A DNA stretch of 38,478 nucleotides from an uncultured Myxococcales bacterium (GCA_937872925.1 CALMUT010000101.1:1-38478); one strand, 5' to 3'. Positions 1-9,441 are shown, counted from the stretch's first letter. The notes: generated from the letters alone by a model not told the origin. Made by a program: numbers and translations.

Positions 1-18
1 GGGATATATGGGTTTTGT

Positions 19-52
19 GGGCGGGGGGGGCGGGGTCGTCCCCCCCCCCGCC
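19..52. repeat. GC-only inverted repeat (11-bp perfect stem)
   Basis: A G-rich arm (20-30) is exactly complementary to a C-rich arm (42-52), with one mismatch and a short loop region between. Neither strand shows a T-run directly after the stem in the direction that would make it a simple terminator for the minus-strand genes to its right. It may be a strong hairpin, or a low-complexity sequence prone to sequencing error because it sits at the window edge. Confidence 0.5.
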
Positions 53-144
53 GGGGCTGTGCATGGCCGGCCGGGGTTTTCTACATGTCGTTCGGCGGCG
101 GCGAGCCGCGCGTCACTGTACCGAGACGCTGCGGCGGTGCCGAG

Positions 145-164
145 CGCGGGTCACTACACCCGCG
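145..164. terminator. Hairpin downstream of the small basic gene, possible terminator
   Basis: A perfect 7-bp stem (CGCGGGT / ACCCGCG) closes a 6-base loop. It lies about 40 bases past the stop codon of the minus-strand gene at 202-342, where a transcription terminator would be expected. There is no T-tract, so a classical intrinsic terminator is not shown. The neighbouring CGGCGCGCCG at 172-181 is a further short palindrome. Confidence 0.3.
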
Positions 165-201
165 ACCCTGCGGCGCGCCGCGCGTTCACTCCGACCTAGG
201 G

Positions 202-342
202 TCAGCTTGCGGACTTCTTGCGTCCAGTTGGCTTCTTCTCGGACTTCTTCTCTTCCACGCGGCGCTGGTCGCGCTCCTTCTTCTTTGCTTGGCTCCTGCG
301 GCGGCGCATCTTGGAAGACCTACGGCGATCAAAACGTCCCAT
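202..342 (-). CDS. Small, very basic protein (46 aa)
   Basis: A 47-codon reading frame starts at an ATG (340-342) and ends at TGA (202-204). An AAAAGGAC purine stretch about 8-12 bases upstream is a credible ribosome binding site. The product begins MGRFDRRRSSKMRRRRSQAK and continues with Lys/Arg/Glu-rich sequence to the end. Nearly half of the residues are Arg or Lys, with no hydrophobic segment and no Cys. I have a memory, not verified here, of similar short MG-x-x-DRR...KMRRR proteins in deltaproteobacterial genomes. Such composition suggests nucleic-acid or ribosome association, but that is inference only. It lies 119 bases downstream of the 83-residue gene on the same strand and could be co-transcribed with it. 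It is easy to miss because of its length. Confidence 0.6.
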   Translation of the reverse strand: MGRFDRRRSSKMRRRRSQAKKKERDQRRVEEKKSEKKPTGRKKSAS

Positions 343-461
343 GCTCAGACTCGTCCTTTTCTCAATCCTGCGTCGCTAAAACTGCGTCGCGACGGGCGTC
401 AATAGCGGAAAGGCGCAGGCGGCGCCAGCCCGACGTGGTTGGGGAGCCGTAAACTAGACGC

Positions 462-713
462 TCAGCCGCTGGACGCGTCTTCGAGCGTGCGCTCGCGGTC
501 GCGAACCTCAAGGCGATACCGGCTGTTTACGGTTTCTATGTAGAACACGTCGCTCGAAGCCAAGCGCAGCACGCGCTTCACGGGCGTCGTGACGTATTCG
601 TGCATGCCGTCCGAGAATTCGATCACCACGACCGAGCCCTTTCGAGGAGCTCGGACCAGTCGCCCCGTCACTGCGCGGGACCCACGACCGAGCTTTCGCA
701 ACACGACTTGCAC
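462..713 (-). CDS. Hypothetical protein (83 aa)
   Basis: A compact 83-residue frame on the minus strand. It begins MQVVLRKLGRGSRAVTG and contains a run of alternating hydrophobic and polar residues (GSVVVIEFSDG, DVFYIETVNSRYRLEV). That pattern looks like a small all-beta fold, possibly a barrel of SH3 or PilZ-like size. There is no signal peptide or membrane segment, and no known catalytic motif. Its codon usage is like the neighbouring real genes, and no better frame occupies the stretch. I do not recognise the family. Confidence 0.55.
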   Translation of the reverse strand: MQVVLRKLGRGSRAVTGRLVRAPRKGSVVVIEFSDGMHEYVTTPVKRVLRLASSDVFYIETVNSRYRLEVRDRERTLEDASSG

Positions 714-964
714 CAGATTACTTTAGCAACCAATGCCGTCGAGTCCAACCCCGGGAAGCCCTGATCTGAGGGAAAATCCTCCTGCCGCGCTGCCGGGGCG
801 GCGGCGTGGGGCAAGGTCGTCCACCCACCCACATGGACGGATTTTTGGCTGCCACTGAAAAGCGACTTGGGCCGTTTTGCGGCCAGGAAGGTCGCGGCCA
901 GCGCATGCCTGCGCGTGCGAGCAGCGATCCGCCCTGAATCAGGCCTCAAGCTCAGGCCCCAAGC
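714..964. other. Intergenic stretch with a short direct repeat
   Basis: About 250 bases lie between the transpeptidase stop and the start of the 83-residue protein. A minus-strand open frame here has Arg/Pro-rich, non-protein-like composition, so no gene is called. Near the transpeptidase stop the 10-base word CAAGCTCAGG occurs twice (945-954 and 960-969 approximately), next to the small palindrome CCTGAATCAGG. No tRNA-like fold was seen. Confidence 0.4.
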
Positions 965-2203
965 TCAGGGAGGCGAGACGCCCTTTGCGCCCTTCTTGGA
1001 GAAGTAGGCCCGCAAGACGTTGCGCGCGAGCTCTGGCCCCTTGATGCGCCAGGTGGGCGTGTTGACCACCAGGGCGGAAATCGCGATTTCCGGCTTTTCC
1101 GCGGGGGCAAAGCCGATGAACCAAGTGTAGTGGCGATTGGCTTTGTGTTTGGTCAGCGTGCCGGTTTTGCCGGCGACGGTAATGCCGGGCAGGAACGGAC
1201 GGCCACGACGATCGTGGAAGCTCTTGAATGCCGATCCGTTCTGCGTCGTCTGGATCATCATCGTCGTCAGCTCGGCGGCGGTCTCTGGCTTCACGGTACG
1301 GCGGAGCACCATTGGCTCTCGGGTGTCTTCCCAGAGCTTCTCTTTGCCTTTGTGAATGGACTGCACGATGCGCGGCTCTAGGGTAACGCCGCCGTTGGCC
1401 ACCGCTTGAGCGATGGTCACGGCCGCCAAGGGCGAGAGCGTCGTGTGCCAAAAGCCGGCGCTGGCGCGCGCGAACTCCAATGGGTCGTTGGGTATCTCGA
1501 TTGTCGGAGCTTCGTTCACAACCGGGAACGGCACGGACGCGCCAAACCCGAATGCACCGCCCATGGCCGTGACGTCCTCTGGCGTGAGGTGCTTTTGCGC
1601 GAGGCGCCCGTACACCACGTTCAGGCTGCGCCCCATCGCCATGGCCAGGGTCGCACACCACTTATCGCGAGCCGGGTCGTCGCGGAGCTCGTCAGCCATG
1701 AGCCTGCTCCTGCCACCGCGGTAGCACTGCTCGGTTTTGGCGTTCAGCCCGGCTTTTTCTACGAGCGCCGCACTGGTGATCACTTTGAAGACGCTCGCGG
1801 CGGGGGGCTCCGCCTTGGCGTTGACATCAAACTTGGCGCCCTCGTTTACGTAGCTAGCGTACGCCAGAATCGATCCCGTCTTCACATCCTGCACCACGAC
1901 TCCCGCCTCGGGGACGCGGTACTTCTTCATCTCCGTAAGCGCTGCACGCTGGATGACGGGATCCAGGGTGAGTTCTGCGTGGCGACCGTCCGAGAGCGGC
2001 GCCAGCACGCGCCGTGGCCGCAAATCCAAACGCATCAGATCGAATCCTTCAAGATTCGGTCCCGCCTTCGGCGCGTCTGCCGCGCGCGGTGCGATCTTGC
2101 GCAGGGCGCCTTGGAGGGCGATGTCGCCACCCACTCCGGGCCCCAGGGCAAAAACCAGCCCCGCCGCAGCGCCTATGCCAATCCAGCGGGTCCAACCACG
2201 CAT
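965..2203 (-). CDS. Penicillin-binding transpeptidase, short class B type
   Basis: A 412-residue protein with a single N-terminal membrane segment (about residues 7-25) and a penicillin-binding transpeptidase domain from about residue 75 to 400. All three active-site motifs are present: S137-V-F-K140 (acylated serine and lysine), S193-L-N195, and K346-T-G-T349. It should cross-link peptidoglycan peptides, or bind beta-lactams, in the periplasm. At 412 residues it is clearly shorter than FtsI or PBP2 (usually 550-650); there is little room for the N-terminal dimerisation/pedestal domain between the anchor and the catalytic domain. The ATG at 2203 gives a natural anchor (RGWTRWIGIGAAAGLVFAL). 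It is transcribed divergently from phoH with about 215 bases between. A penicillin-binding sensor or BlaR-type role is less likely because there is no cytoplasmic domain. Confidence 0.9.
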   Translation of the reverse strand: MRGWTRWIGIGAAAGLVFALGPGVGGDIALQGALRKIAPRAADAPKAGPNLEGFDLMRLDLRPRRVLAPLSDGRHAELTLDPVIQRAALTEMKKYRVPEAGVVVQDVKTGSILAYASYVNEGAKFDVNAKAEPPAASVFKVITSAALVEKAGLNAKTEQCYRGGRSRLMADELRDDPARDKWCATLAMAMGRSLNVVYGRLAQKHLTPEDVTAMGGAFGFGASVPFPVVNEAPTIEIPNDPLEFARASAGFWHTTLSPLAAVTIAQAVANGGVTLEPRIVQSIHKGKEKLWEDTREPMVLRRTVKPETAAELTTMMIQTTQNGSAFKSFHDRRGRPFLPGITVAGKTGTLTKHKANRHYTWFIGFAPAEKPEIAISALVVNTPTWRIKGPELARNVLRAYFSKKGAKGVSPP

Positions 2204-2341
2204 GCCATCGGGTTACCGGCGCTGGGCTGTTTCGGCCAAGAAAGGTGCGATCTACCGCCGCCCGGGCGGGAGGTCCGGTCCGGACCCGTGGCTGCCCGAC
2301 GGGAAAGCTCCGTCCTTGCCGGGACAACCTGTGCCTTCGGG

Positions 2342-2364
2342 GATATCCTGAATGCGATATCCTG
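2342..2364. promoter_or_regulatory. Direct repeat GATATCCTG upstream of phoH, possible operator
   Basis: The 9-base word GATATCCTG occurs at 2342-2350 and again at 2356-2364, 14 bases apart start to start. It lies in the divergent gap about 55-75 bases before the phoH start. The first copy also forms the palindrome GGATATCC. The spacing is between one and one and a half helical turns, so binding of a tandem regulator is possible but not shown. I could not fit a convincing -35/-10 pair. Confidence 0.25.
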
Positions 2365-2418
2365 GTGCTCGCCAGCCCAGCCACCCGCACATCAGCACCC
2401 GGAGACCCAGCGCCCAAA

Positions 2419-3468
2419 ATGAGTGAAGCCCCGCATAGCGAGAGCCTGGAAGTCGAAAACACCTCCGTGCTCATGGCGCTGTCGGGTCCGCAGAGCGCGC
2501 TGCTTGGAGAGCTGTCCCGCCAGAGCGGCGCCGAGGTCAGCCTGCGAGGCAATACCATCTACCTCTCTGGAGAGGAGAGCGACGTGCGCGTGGCGCGTCG
2601 CTTCTTGTCGGATGTCGCGACGTTGGTCAGCAAGGGCTACGAGATCGGCCCCAACGACGTCGCGCGAACCGTGCGCGGGCTGCGCCAGGATCCGGGCAGC
2701 ACGCTGGTGGATCTGATCGACGAAGTGATTCTGATCACGCCGCACCGCAAACCCATTGCGCCCAAGGGGCAAGCGCAGCGTCGGTACATCGAGGCCATCC
2801 GCCAACACGACCTGACCTTCGGGATCGGTCCGGCAGGCACCGGCAAGACTTACCTGGCGATGGCCATGGCCGCCAGCGCGTTGATACAGAAACGCGTCAA
2901 GCGCATCATCTTGACCCGCCCCGCCGTCGAGGCAGGAGAGAAGCTCGGTTTCTTGCCGGGGGATCTGGCCGAGAAGGTCAATCCGTATCTGCGACCCTTG
3001 TACGACGCCCTGCACGACATGTTGGACTTCGACAAGATCGAACAACTGCGCGAACGCGGTCAGATCGAGGTGGCGCCACTTGCCTTCATGCGTGGACGCA
3101 CGCTGAACGACTCCTTTGTGATCTTGGACGAGGCGCAAAACGCTACCTCGGAACAAATGCGGATGTTTTTGACGCGACTGGGTTTCGGTTCGAAGGCGTG
3201 CGTGACCGGCGACGTCACCCAAACCGACTTGCCGACCGGCGCTCGGAGCGGTTTGCGCGAGGCCAGTGAGCTACTGTCCGCGGTTCCCGGCATTGCATTC
3301 TGCGCGTTCACAGACGCGGATGTCGTAAGACACTCCCTGGTACAAAAGATTGTGGTTGCGTACGAAAAGCGCGACGCTGAGTTGCTACTTGAGCAAGAGC
3401 GGCGCCGCGAAAGCAATGGGGGCGCACGCTCTGGACGTTCAGGGTCGCGGCGAGACGAGGAAGAATGA
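2419..3468 (+). CDS. phoH: PhoH-like ATPase (PhoH/PhoL type)
   Basis: A 349-residue protein with an N-terminal KH-like region (about 15-75) and a PhoH P-loop ATPase domain (about 105-325). Walker A is GPAGTGKT at 137-144 and Walker B is VILDEAQN at 234-241. The family conserves the adjacent LTRPAVEAGEKLGFLPGD and TGDVTQ sequences, and both are visible. PhoH/YbeZ proteins are cytoplasmic and linked to RNA metabolism and ribosome maturation with YbeY, although the exact reaction is unsettled. The open frame extends upstream to 2014, but it overlaps the divergent transpeptidase gene. The ATG at 2419 gives the usual N-terminus, so I chose it. The tail after residue 320 is Arg/Gly/Ser/Glu-rich. 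The stop overlaps the next gene start by 4 bases (ATGA), so the two are probably translationally coupled. Confidence 0.93.
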   Translation: MSEAPHSESLEVENTSVLMALSGPQSALLGELSRQSGAEVSLRGNTIYLSGEESDVRVARRFLSDVATLVSKGYEIGPNDVARTVRGLRQDPGSTLVDLIDEVILITPHRKPIAPKGQAQRRYIEAIRQHDLTFGIGPAGTGKTYLAMAMAASALIQKRVKRIILTRPAVEAGEKLGFLPGDLAEKVNPYLRPLYDALHDMLDFDKIEQLRERGQIEVAPLAFMRGRTLNDSFVILDEAQNATSEQMRMFLTRLGFGSKACVTGDVTQTDLPTGARSGLREASELLSAVPGIAFCAFTDADVVRHSLVQKIVVAYEKRDAELLLEQERRRESNGGARSGRSGSRRDEEE

Positions 3469-5462
3469 CGTTGAGCACAGAGAGTGGGGGAAAGGCGCCG
3501 CGCGCGTTGAGCGCGACTGCCAATGCGGCGGTTGAGGGCATGGAGGCGATGGCGGATGCCTTGCGTCAGCTGCCTGGGCTCACGGGCGTGACCGTCGTGC
3601 GGCCGCATCCACTATTGTGCATGGTGAGGAAGGAAGACCACCGCGTGCTTCTGGCACCGGGCATCACCTGGGAAACTGGGCGGGAGCTATTCGCACCTTA
3701 CGCAGACGCACTCGCGGCCTACGAGATGCGTCTGGTCTTGGTCGGGAGCGTCGACAGCACGGCACTTTCGGAGGCTCAGAATCGCGGGCTGTTCGCAGTT
3801 CTGAACGAAAACGCGCGGCCCGCGGAGATTTCCGTTGCCCTGGAGCAAGCCTTCGAGCTGATGCAGATCAAGGCTCGCAGCGAAAGTCGCGGCAAGTGGC
3901 TCAGTCGCTATCGGTACGAGCTTGGTGAGTTGATCGAGATCGCCCGAGCCCTGACCACGGAACGCGAGATTGCCAAGCTGCTGCATTTGATCTTGGAGAA
4001 GAGCCGCTTCGTCACCGGAGCTGACGCGGGAAGCATGTACGTTGTGGAAGGCAGCGACCCGGACCCGTCGCGACGGGAGCTTCGCTTCAAAACCAGTCAA
4101 AACGACTCCGTGTCTTTCGATTCACGGGAATTCACCATGCCCATCAGCCGCCGCAGCATGGCAGGCCACGTGGCCCTGGAGAAAACCACGCTGCGGATCG
4201 ACGACGCCTACGAGATGCCACCTGGCTCGCCCTTCAGCTTCGATCGTTCTTTTGACGAGAAGGTCGGTTACCGCACCAAGAGCATGCTGTGCACCCCTCT
4301 GATCAGCAAAGGCGGGGAAGTCATTGGCGTCTTGCAGCTGATCAACAAGAAGAAGGAGCCCAGCCAGAAGCTAACTTGCCCGGAAGACTGTGAGCGCTGG
4401 GTGGTGCCCTTTGACGACCGCAGCGAACAACTCCTTTTGACCCTGGCTGCGCAGGCCGGCATCGCCCTCGAAAATGCGATCCTCTACGAAGAGATCCGAA
4501 CCATTTTCGAAGGCTTCGTGCGCGCAAGCGTAGACGCAATTGAACAGCGGGACCCGACGACCAGCGGTCACAGTCGCCGCGTTGCCGATCTCACCGTGGG
4601 CCTGGCGCAAGCCGTCGAACGAGAAGACACGGGGCCCTACAAAGACCTGGTCTGGCAGCCCGAGGACTTGCGCGAAGTGGAGTACGCCTCCCTGCTGCAC
4701 GACTTCGGCAAGATCGGCGTTCGTGAGCATGTCCTGGTCAAAGCCAAGAAGCTGTACCCGCACGAGCTGGATTCGGTTCGAGCGCGCTTCGACTTCGTGA
4801 CACGAACCGTGGAGTTGGACGTGCTGGAACGGAAGCTTTCCGCCATGGAGCGTGGCGCTTCAAAAGACGAGCTTGCGGCCTTCGACCAAGAGCTGGTCGA
4901 GCGACGTGCGCAGTTGGACGAAGCCTGGCAGACCATCACCCACGCCAACGAACCCACCGTGTTAGCCGCTGGAGACTTCAAGAAGATCGCGGACCTGGGG
5001 CGCCAAGTGTACGCCCGCCTCGACGGGAGCGAGGCGTCTCTGCTCGGCGAACGCGAGGTGAAGTCCCTGAGCGTGATGCGCGGCTCGCTCACGCCAGAGG
5101 AGTACGACGAGATCCGGAGTCATGTGACCCATACCTTCCGATTTTTGTCCAAGATCCCCTGGGGCAAGACGTTTTCGCGCGTCGCGGTCATCGCTGGCGC
5201 GCACCACGAGCGCCTCAACGGCACGGGCTATCCCAACCGGCTCCACGCTGCGGAGATCCCCATCCAATCCAAGATGATGACCATCAGCGATATTTTCGAC
5301 GCGCTGACCGCCAGCGACCGCCCGTACAAACGTGCAGTGCCCGTTGAAAAGGCCCTCGACATCCTCAATCTTGAGGTCAAAGACGGCCACATCGACGCCG
5401 AGCTGGTCCGCATTTTCAGGGACGCCCAGCCCTGGACGGCGATCATGGGCGACCGACAATAG
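3465..5462 (+). CDS. GAF-domain HD-GYP phosphodiesterase
   Basis: A 665-residue soluble protein. An N-terminal region (about 25-135) resembles a response-regulator fold in size but has no clear phospho-acceptor. A coiled linker (140-175) leads to a GAF domain (about 165-345) and an HD-GYP domain (about 350-655). The HD-GYP residues are intact: H412-D413-x-G-K416, H580-H581-E, GTGYP at 586-590, and DIFDALTASDRPYK at 609-622. It should hydrolyse cyclic di-GMP or a related cyclic dinucleotide, with the GAF domain sensing a ligand. Between the HD motif and the HHE motif there is an extra Glu/Lys/Arg-rich stretch of roughly 100 residues (about 440-540), predicted helical. It overlaps phoH by 4 bases and is followed after 18 bases by enolase. 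The neighbouring position after phoH is often occupied by a membrane 7TM-HD protein in other bacteria, so this pairing stands out. Confidence 0.9.
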   Translation: MTLSTESGGKAPRALSATANAAVEGMEAMADALRQLPGLTGVTVVRPHPLLCMVRKEDHRVLLAPGITWETGRELFAPYADALAAYEMRLVLVGSVDSTALSEAQNRGLFAVLNENARPAEISVALEQAFELMQIKARSESRGKWLSRYRYELGELIEIARALTTEREIAKLLHLILEKSRFVTGADAGSMYVVEGSDPDPSRRELRFKTSQNDSVSFDSREFTMPISRRSMAGHVALEKTTLRIDDAYEMPPGSPFSFDRSFDEKVGYRTKSMLCTPLISKGGEVIGVLQLINKKKEPSQKLTCPEDCERWVVPFDDRSEQLLLTLAAQAGIALENAILYEEIRTIFEGFVRASVDAIEQRDPTTSGHSRRVADLTVGLAQAVEREDTGPYKDLVWQPEDLREVEYASLLHDFGKIGVREHVLVKAKKLYPHELDSVRARFDFVTRTVELDVLERKLSAMERGASKDELAAFDQELVERRAQLDEAWQTITHANEPTVLAAGDFKKIADLGRQVYARLDGSEASLLGEREVKSLSVMRGSLTPEEYDEIRSHVTHTFRFLSKIPWGKTFSRVAVIAGAHHERLNGTGYPNRLHAAEIPIQSKMMTISDIFDALTASDRPYKRAVPVEKALDILNLEVKDGHIDAELVRIFRDAQPWTAIMGDRQ

Positions 5463-6758
<1,296 letters not shown>

Positions 6759-6858
6759 AGAAAGCTCACGCAGCTACAAGGGCAGCGGACATTTTAGATA
6801 CCTCGGGCGCGGGCGACCGCGACCGAGGGAGTGGGCTGTCGCGCGGGTAGCCGCCCGA

Positions 6859-7695
6859 CTAGTCCAGGATCGCGTGTAGGCCGAGGGTGATCCAGTGGTG
6901 TGTTGCTGGGTCATCCACCGAGCCTGAGTCGCTGCTGTCGACGCCGGCGATCGTCCCGGAAGTGGAAGTCGAACCGTACTGGCCGAGCACGTAGCTGATG
7001 AACGGGCCTGCGTAGGTACGTGACGTACGAAAATGTGCGCCGCCCGCTAGGCGCAGAAACTGGAAGCCGTGGTAGGCGGAGCTGAAGTCCGAGGCGCCCA
7101 GGCTGACGGACTGTACGATGTATTCGTAACCAGCACCGAGTCCCACCCACGGGGAAACGTCTTGAAATGGCAGGAAGCGCCAGACGCCCATGGGGCCTCC
7201 CTGGAACTGCCATCCGGAACAGCTGGCGCCGCCGCCACAGGAATTTGGGAATACGTAGCCCGCGCCCAGTTGCATGACCACGTACAGGTTCTCGGTGAAG
7301 CGATAGCCCACGTCGATGCCAAGACCGAGCACGCCCGCCACAGAGGTGCCGACTTTCGCCTCCCCGCCCGCCGTCTTTTCGAAGGAGCCACCGGGTAGCG
7401 ACCACCCCAGCTGGAATCCCGCTGCGAATCCCGGCTTGAATCGGCGCCGACGTTCGTCGGGGGCGTCCGGATTCGTCGTCGCAAAGGTCGTGGCGTTCTC
7501 CAACTTGTCCGGTTCCTCCGGTGGAGGCGCCGTGTTGTCGAACACCACGTCGGGCTCGCCCTTTTTGGGCTTGGTGTTGTCAAAGACGACGTCGTCGTCG
7601 TCCATCGGCTTCTTTTCATCGGCAAATGCTGCCGACGCGCACAAGGCCGAGAGCACGCCTAGATTGAGCGCGAGCTTCGAGACTGGATTCGCCAT
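6859..7695 (-). CDS. Outer-membrane beta-barrel protein
   Basis: A 278-residue protein. The ATG at 7695 is preferred over the longer open frame because a GAGGAAG ribosome site lies just upstream and it gives a clean signal peptide (about 1-22, ending ASAAFA). After cleavage comes an acidic linker holding a tandem motif: DDDVVFDNTKP, then EPDVVFDNTAP. From about residue 90 the sequence shows alternating strands with aromatic girdles (GYRFTENLYVVMQLGAGYVF, AGPFISYVLGQYG), typical of an 8-stranded OmpA/OprF-like barrel. Two Cys in CGGGASC could form a loop disulphide. The stop faces the enolase gene. It lies 67 bases downstream of the Cys-rich lipoprotein on the same strand. Function within the barrel class is unknown. 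Confidence 0.7.
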   Translation of the reverse strand: MANPVSKLALNLGVLSALCASAAFADEKKPMDDDDVVFDNTKPKKGEPDVVFDNTAPPPEEPDKLENATTFATTNPDAPDERRRRFKPGFAAGFQLGWSLPGGSFEKTAGGEAKVGTSVAGVLGLGIDVGYRFTENLYVVMQLGAGYVFPNSCGGGASCSGWQFQGGPMGVWRFLPFQDVSPWVGLGAGYEYIVQSVSLGASDFSSAYHGFQFLRLAGGAHFRTSRTYAGPFISYVLGQYGSTSTSGTIAGVDSSDSGSVDDPATHHWITLGLHAILD

Positions 7696-7762
7696 GATCT
7701 TCCTCAAGCGTGAAAGTATCACAGACCGGTTGCCGCTTGGTTTTTCCGCCCGCTGGGCGCGG

Positions 7763-8434
7763 TTAGGTGCACAAGCAGCAGTTGGTCGGCGCGCACAGAC
7801 CGAAGTTCTTGCCAGCCAACAGGCACGACGCGGTGCAGACGAACTGGCTACTGCCCGAAGTCCAATCACAGGGCAAAGCGCAGCCGGTTCCGCCACCCCC
7901 AGTGCCGGTGCTGCCCCCGCTGCCCGGTGATCCACCCGACCCGCCTTGGGGCACACAGCTGGACCCGCTCTTGACGTAACCGGAGATGCAGTCGAAGTCG
8001 CATAGGGTGCCAGTGCATTTCAAGTTCGCGTTGGCGACAATGCCGCACGGGCTGCAGGCCGTCAGGTCACAACCCACTCCGGCGCTGGGCTCTACGCACA
8101 ATCCGCCGCACTTCTTTTCGTTCGGCGCGCAACTCGTTGTGCCGCCGCTGCCCGCCGTCGCGCCCGTGCCCGGCGCGCCGGCGCTGCCGGCCGTACCGCC
8201 ACTCCCGGCGCCGGCTTGCGAGCCCACGCCGCCCGCCGCGCTGGTGCCGCCAGCGCCGCTGATACCGATGCCTCCACTGCCGGGGAAGTCCGTCTTGCCC
8301 CCGTCCAACGCGGCGCCCGCGCTACCCGCCGCGCCGAAGCCGGCAGTTCCGTCCGTCGGACCCACACCCTCGCCTGTCGCACACCCAATGAAGCACAGAC
8401 TCGTCAACGTCGCCGAAAGGTACCTGATGCGCAT
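7763..8434 (-). CDS. Cys-rich lipoprotein with Gly/Ser/Ala linker
   Basis: A 223-residue exported protein. It starts MRIRYLSATL with a lipobox-like FIGC at Cys18, so it is probably lipidated and outer-membrane or surface anchored. Residues about 25-100 are a low-complexity Gly/Ser/Ala/Thr linker. Two Cys-rich blocks follow: about 104-165 (CAPNEKKCGGLCVEP, GCDLTACSPCG, CTGTLCDFDC) and a tail from about 188 (CALPCDW, CTASCL, CAPTNCCLCT). The many paired Cys suggest disulphide-rich modules, as in many myxobacterial surface lipoproteins; the ligand is unknown. The longer frame to 8944 overlaps the NAD kinase gene in antisense register of codons, so the internal ATG at 8434 is used. Confidence 0.65.
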   Translation of the reverse strand: MRIRYLSATLTSLCFIGCATGEGVGPTDGTAGFGAAGSAGAALDGGKTDFPGSGGIGISGAGGTSAAGGVGSQAGAGSGGTAGSAGAPGTGATAGSGGTTSCAPNEKKCGGLCVEPSAGVGCDLTACSPCGIVANANLKCTGTLCDFDCISGYVKSGSSCVPQGGSGGSPGSGGSTGTGGGGTGCALPCDWTSGSSQFVCTASCLLAGKNFGLCAPTNCCLCT

Positions 8435-8529
8435 CACTCCAGCGGCAGCATAGCGCGCTCTTCGGTCGGGACCCGCCCAGATCCAAGCTTGGCGCGAAAC
8501 TTGTCGCACAATGTGTGTAACGCGCGGTG

Positions 8530-9441
8530 TCAGGCGTCGCTGCCTGCGTTGCGTGGCGCGCGCTTCCCCGGCAAACCCAGAACCACGAGGGGTTCCTCGC
8601 TGATCGCGAAGCTCGCCGAATCCCCCAGACCAAACCCGATCCGCCGATAGGGCCCGTCCAGGAACATGCACGCGTCCGTCATCATGCTCTCTGCCACCAC
8701 TCGATCGCCCGGACTGACCAAGAACCGAGACAAGCGGTACTTCCGGCCGAAGCTCGGATAGGGCTCGCGCACGACCAGCTGAAGCTTGCGGGAGCGCAGC
8801 GGCAGAATGCGCCCACCGGCTGAACGCTGCGCCGCCGTGGAACCAGCAGCCGGCCCAATCCAAAAACCGCTGGATTTGTGCTCTTCGCGGATCCGCTTGT
8901 GGGAGAGCAGGTAGCGAGACGTGGCCGCTGGCGACGAGTGGCAATACAGCGCTTCGTTGAGCACGCGTTTGGAGCGGATTCGGCCATTCACACTCACGCT
9001 CATGCGCGCGAGCCGCACATTTTCCAGCGTGCCGTCCAGCGCGTTGCCAAGCATGCGTTTGAGATTGCTGCGACGCGCCGCACAGAAAAACCCGACGCTA
9101 AAGCGCGGCGCGCTGTTGACGCCCAAAACCGGGATGCTGCCGACGTTGTGCGAGGCCGCCAGCAACGTGCCGTCTCCGCCGACCGCCACGACGAGCGCGG
9201 CGTCCGCGGCATCGAAAGCGGCGTGGCTTCCCTTGAGCACCAGGGCCCGCGCGCCAAAGGATTCAAGGGCAGAGTCCACGGCTTCTACCGTGCGCATATG
9301 TTCCTCGTGCGCTTTTCGCCAATGCGCCACCGTTGGGTCTTTGCGCCGGATCAACCGACGGGCGCGTGGGTCTCCCTCTTCCTCGACGTAGCGTCGATAC
9401 GCCGAGCGCTTCACGACGACGATGACTCGCGGTGCGCTCAC
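8530..9441 (-). CDS. NAD kinase-like protein
   Basis: A 303-residue protein with the ATP-NAD kinase fold. The diagnostic GGDGT is at 88-92 (AVGGDGTLL). The second core motif is LNEALYCH followed by a GSTA segment, here WIGPAAGSTAAQ instead of the usual TPTGSTAY. It should phosphorylate NAD to NADP in the cytoplasm. The start is GTG at 9441, overlapping the stop of the upstream Nudix gene by 4 bases (GTGA), which supports both this start and translational coupling. The altered GSTA neighbourhood and an extra charged segment (about 15-50) set it apart from standard NadK, and the short divergent helix region may mark a eukaryote-like or lineage-specific subgroup. A second NAD kinase elsewhere in the genome would not be surprising. 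Confidence 0.82.
   Translation of the reverse strand: MSAPRVIVVVKRSAYRRYVEEEGDPRARRLIRRKDPTVAHWRKAHEEHMRTVEAVDSALESFGARALVLKGSHAAFDAADAALVVAVGGDGTLLAASHNVGSIPVLGVNSAPRFSVGFFCAARRSNLKRMLGNALDGTLENVRLARMSVSVNGRIRSKRVLNEALYCHSSPAATSRYLLSHKRIREEHKSSGFWIGPAAGSTAAQRSAGGRILPLRSRKLQLVVREPYPSFGRKYRLSRFLVSPGDRVVAESMMTDACMFLDGPYRRIGFGLGDSASFAISEEPLVVLGLPGKRAPRNAGSDA

Noticed and set aside
15..452. Plus-strand open frame at the left edge
   Set aside because: Its composition is Arg/Ser/Cys-rich without protein-like patterning, it crosses GC-extreme repeats, and the minus strand of the same stretch holds the more convincing small basic gene.
1406..2422. Long plus-strand frame opposite the transpeptidase
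   Set aside because: It is the antisense shadow of a gene with all three penicillin-binding motifs; the predicted protein is His/Arg-rich and has no domain pattern.
2392..3222. Long minus-strand frame opposite phoH
   Set aside because: An antisense shadow of a gene with clear Walker motifs; high-GC third positions keep the opposite strand open.
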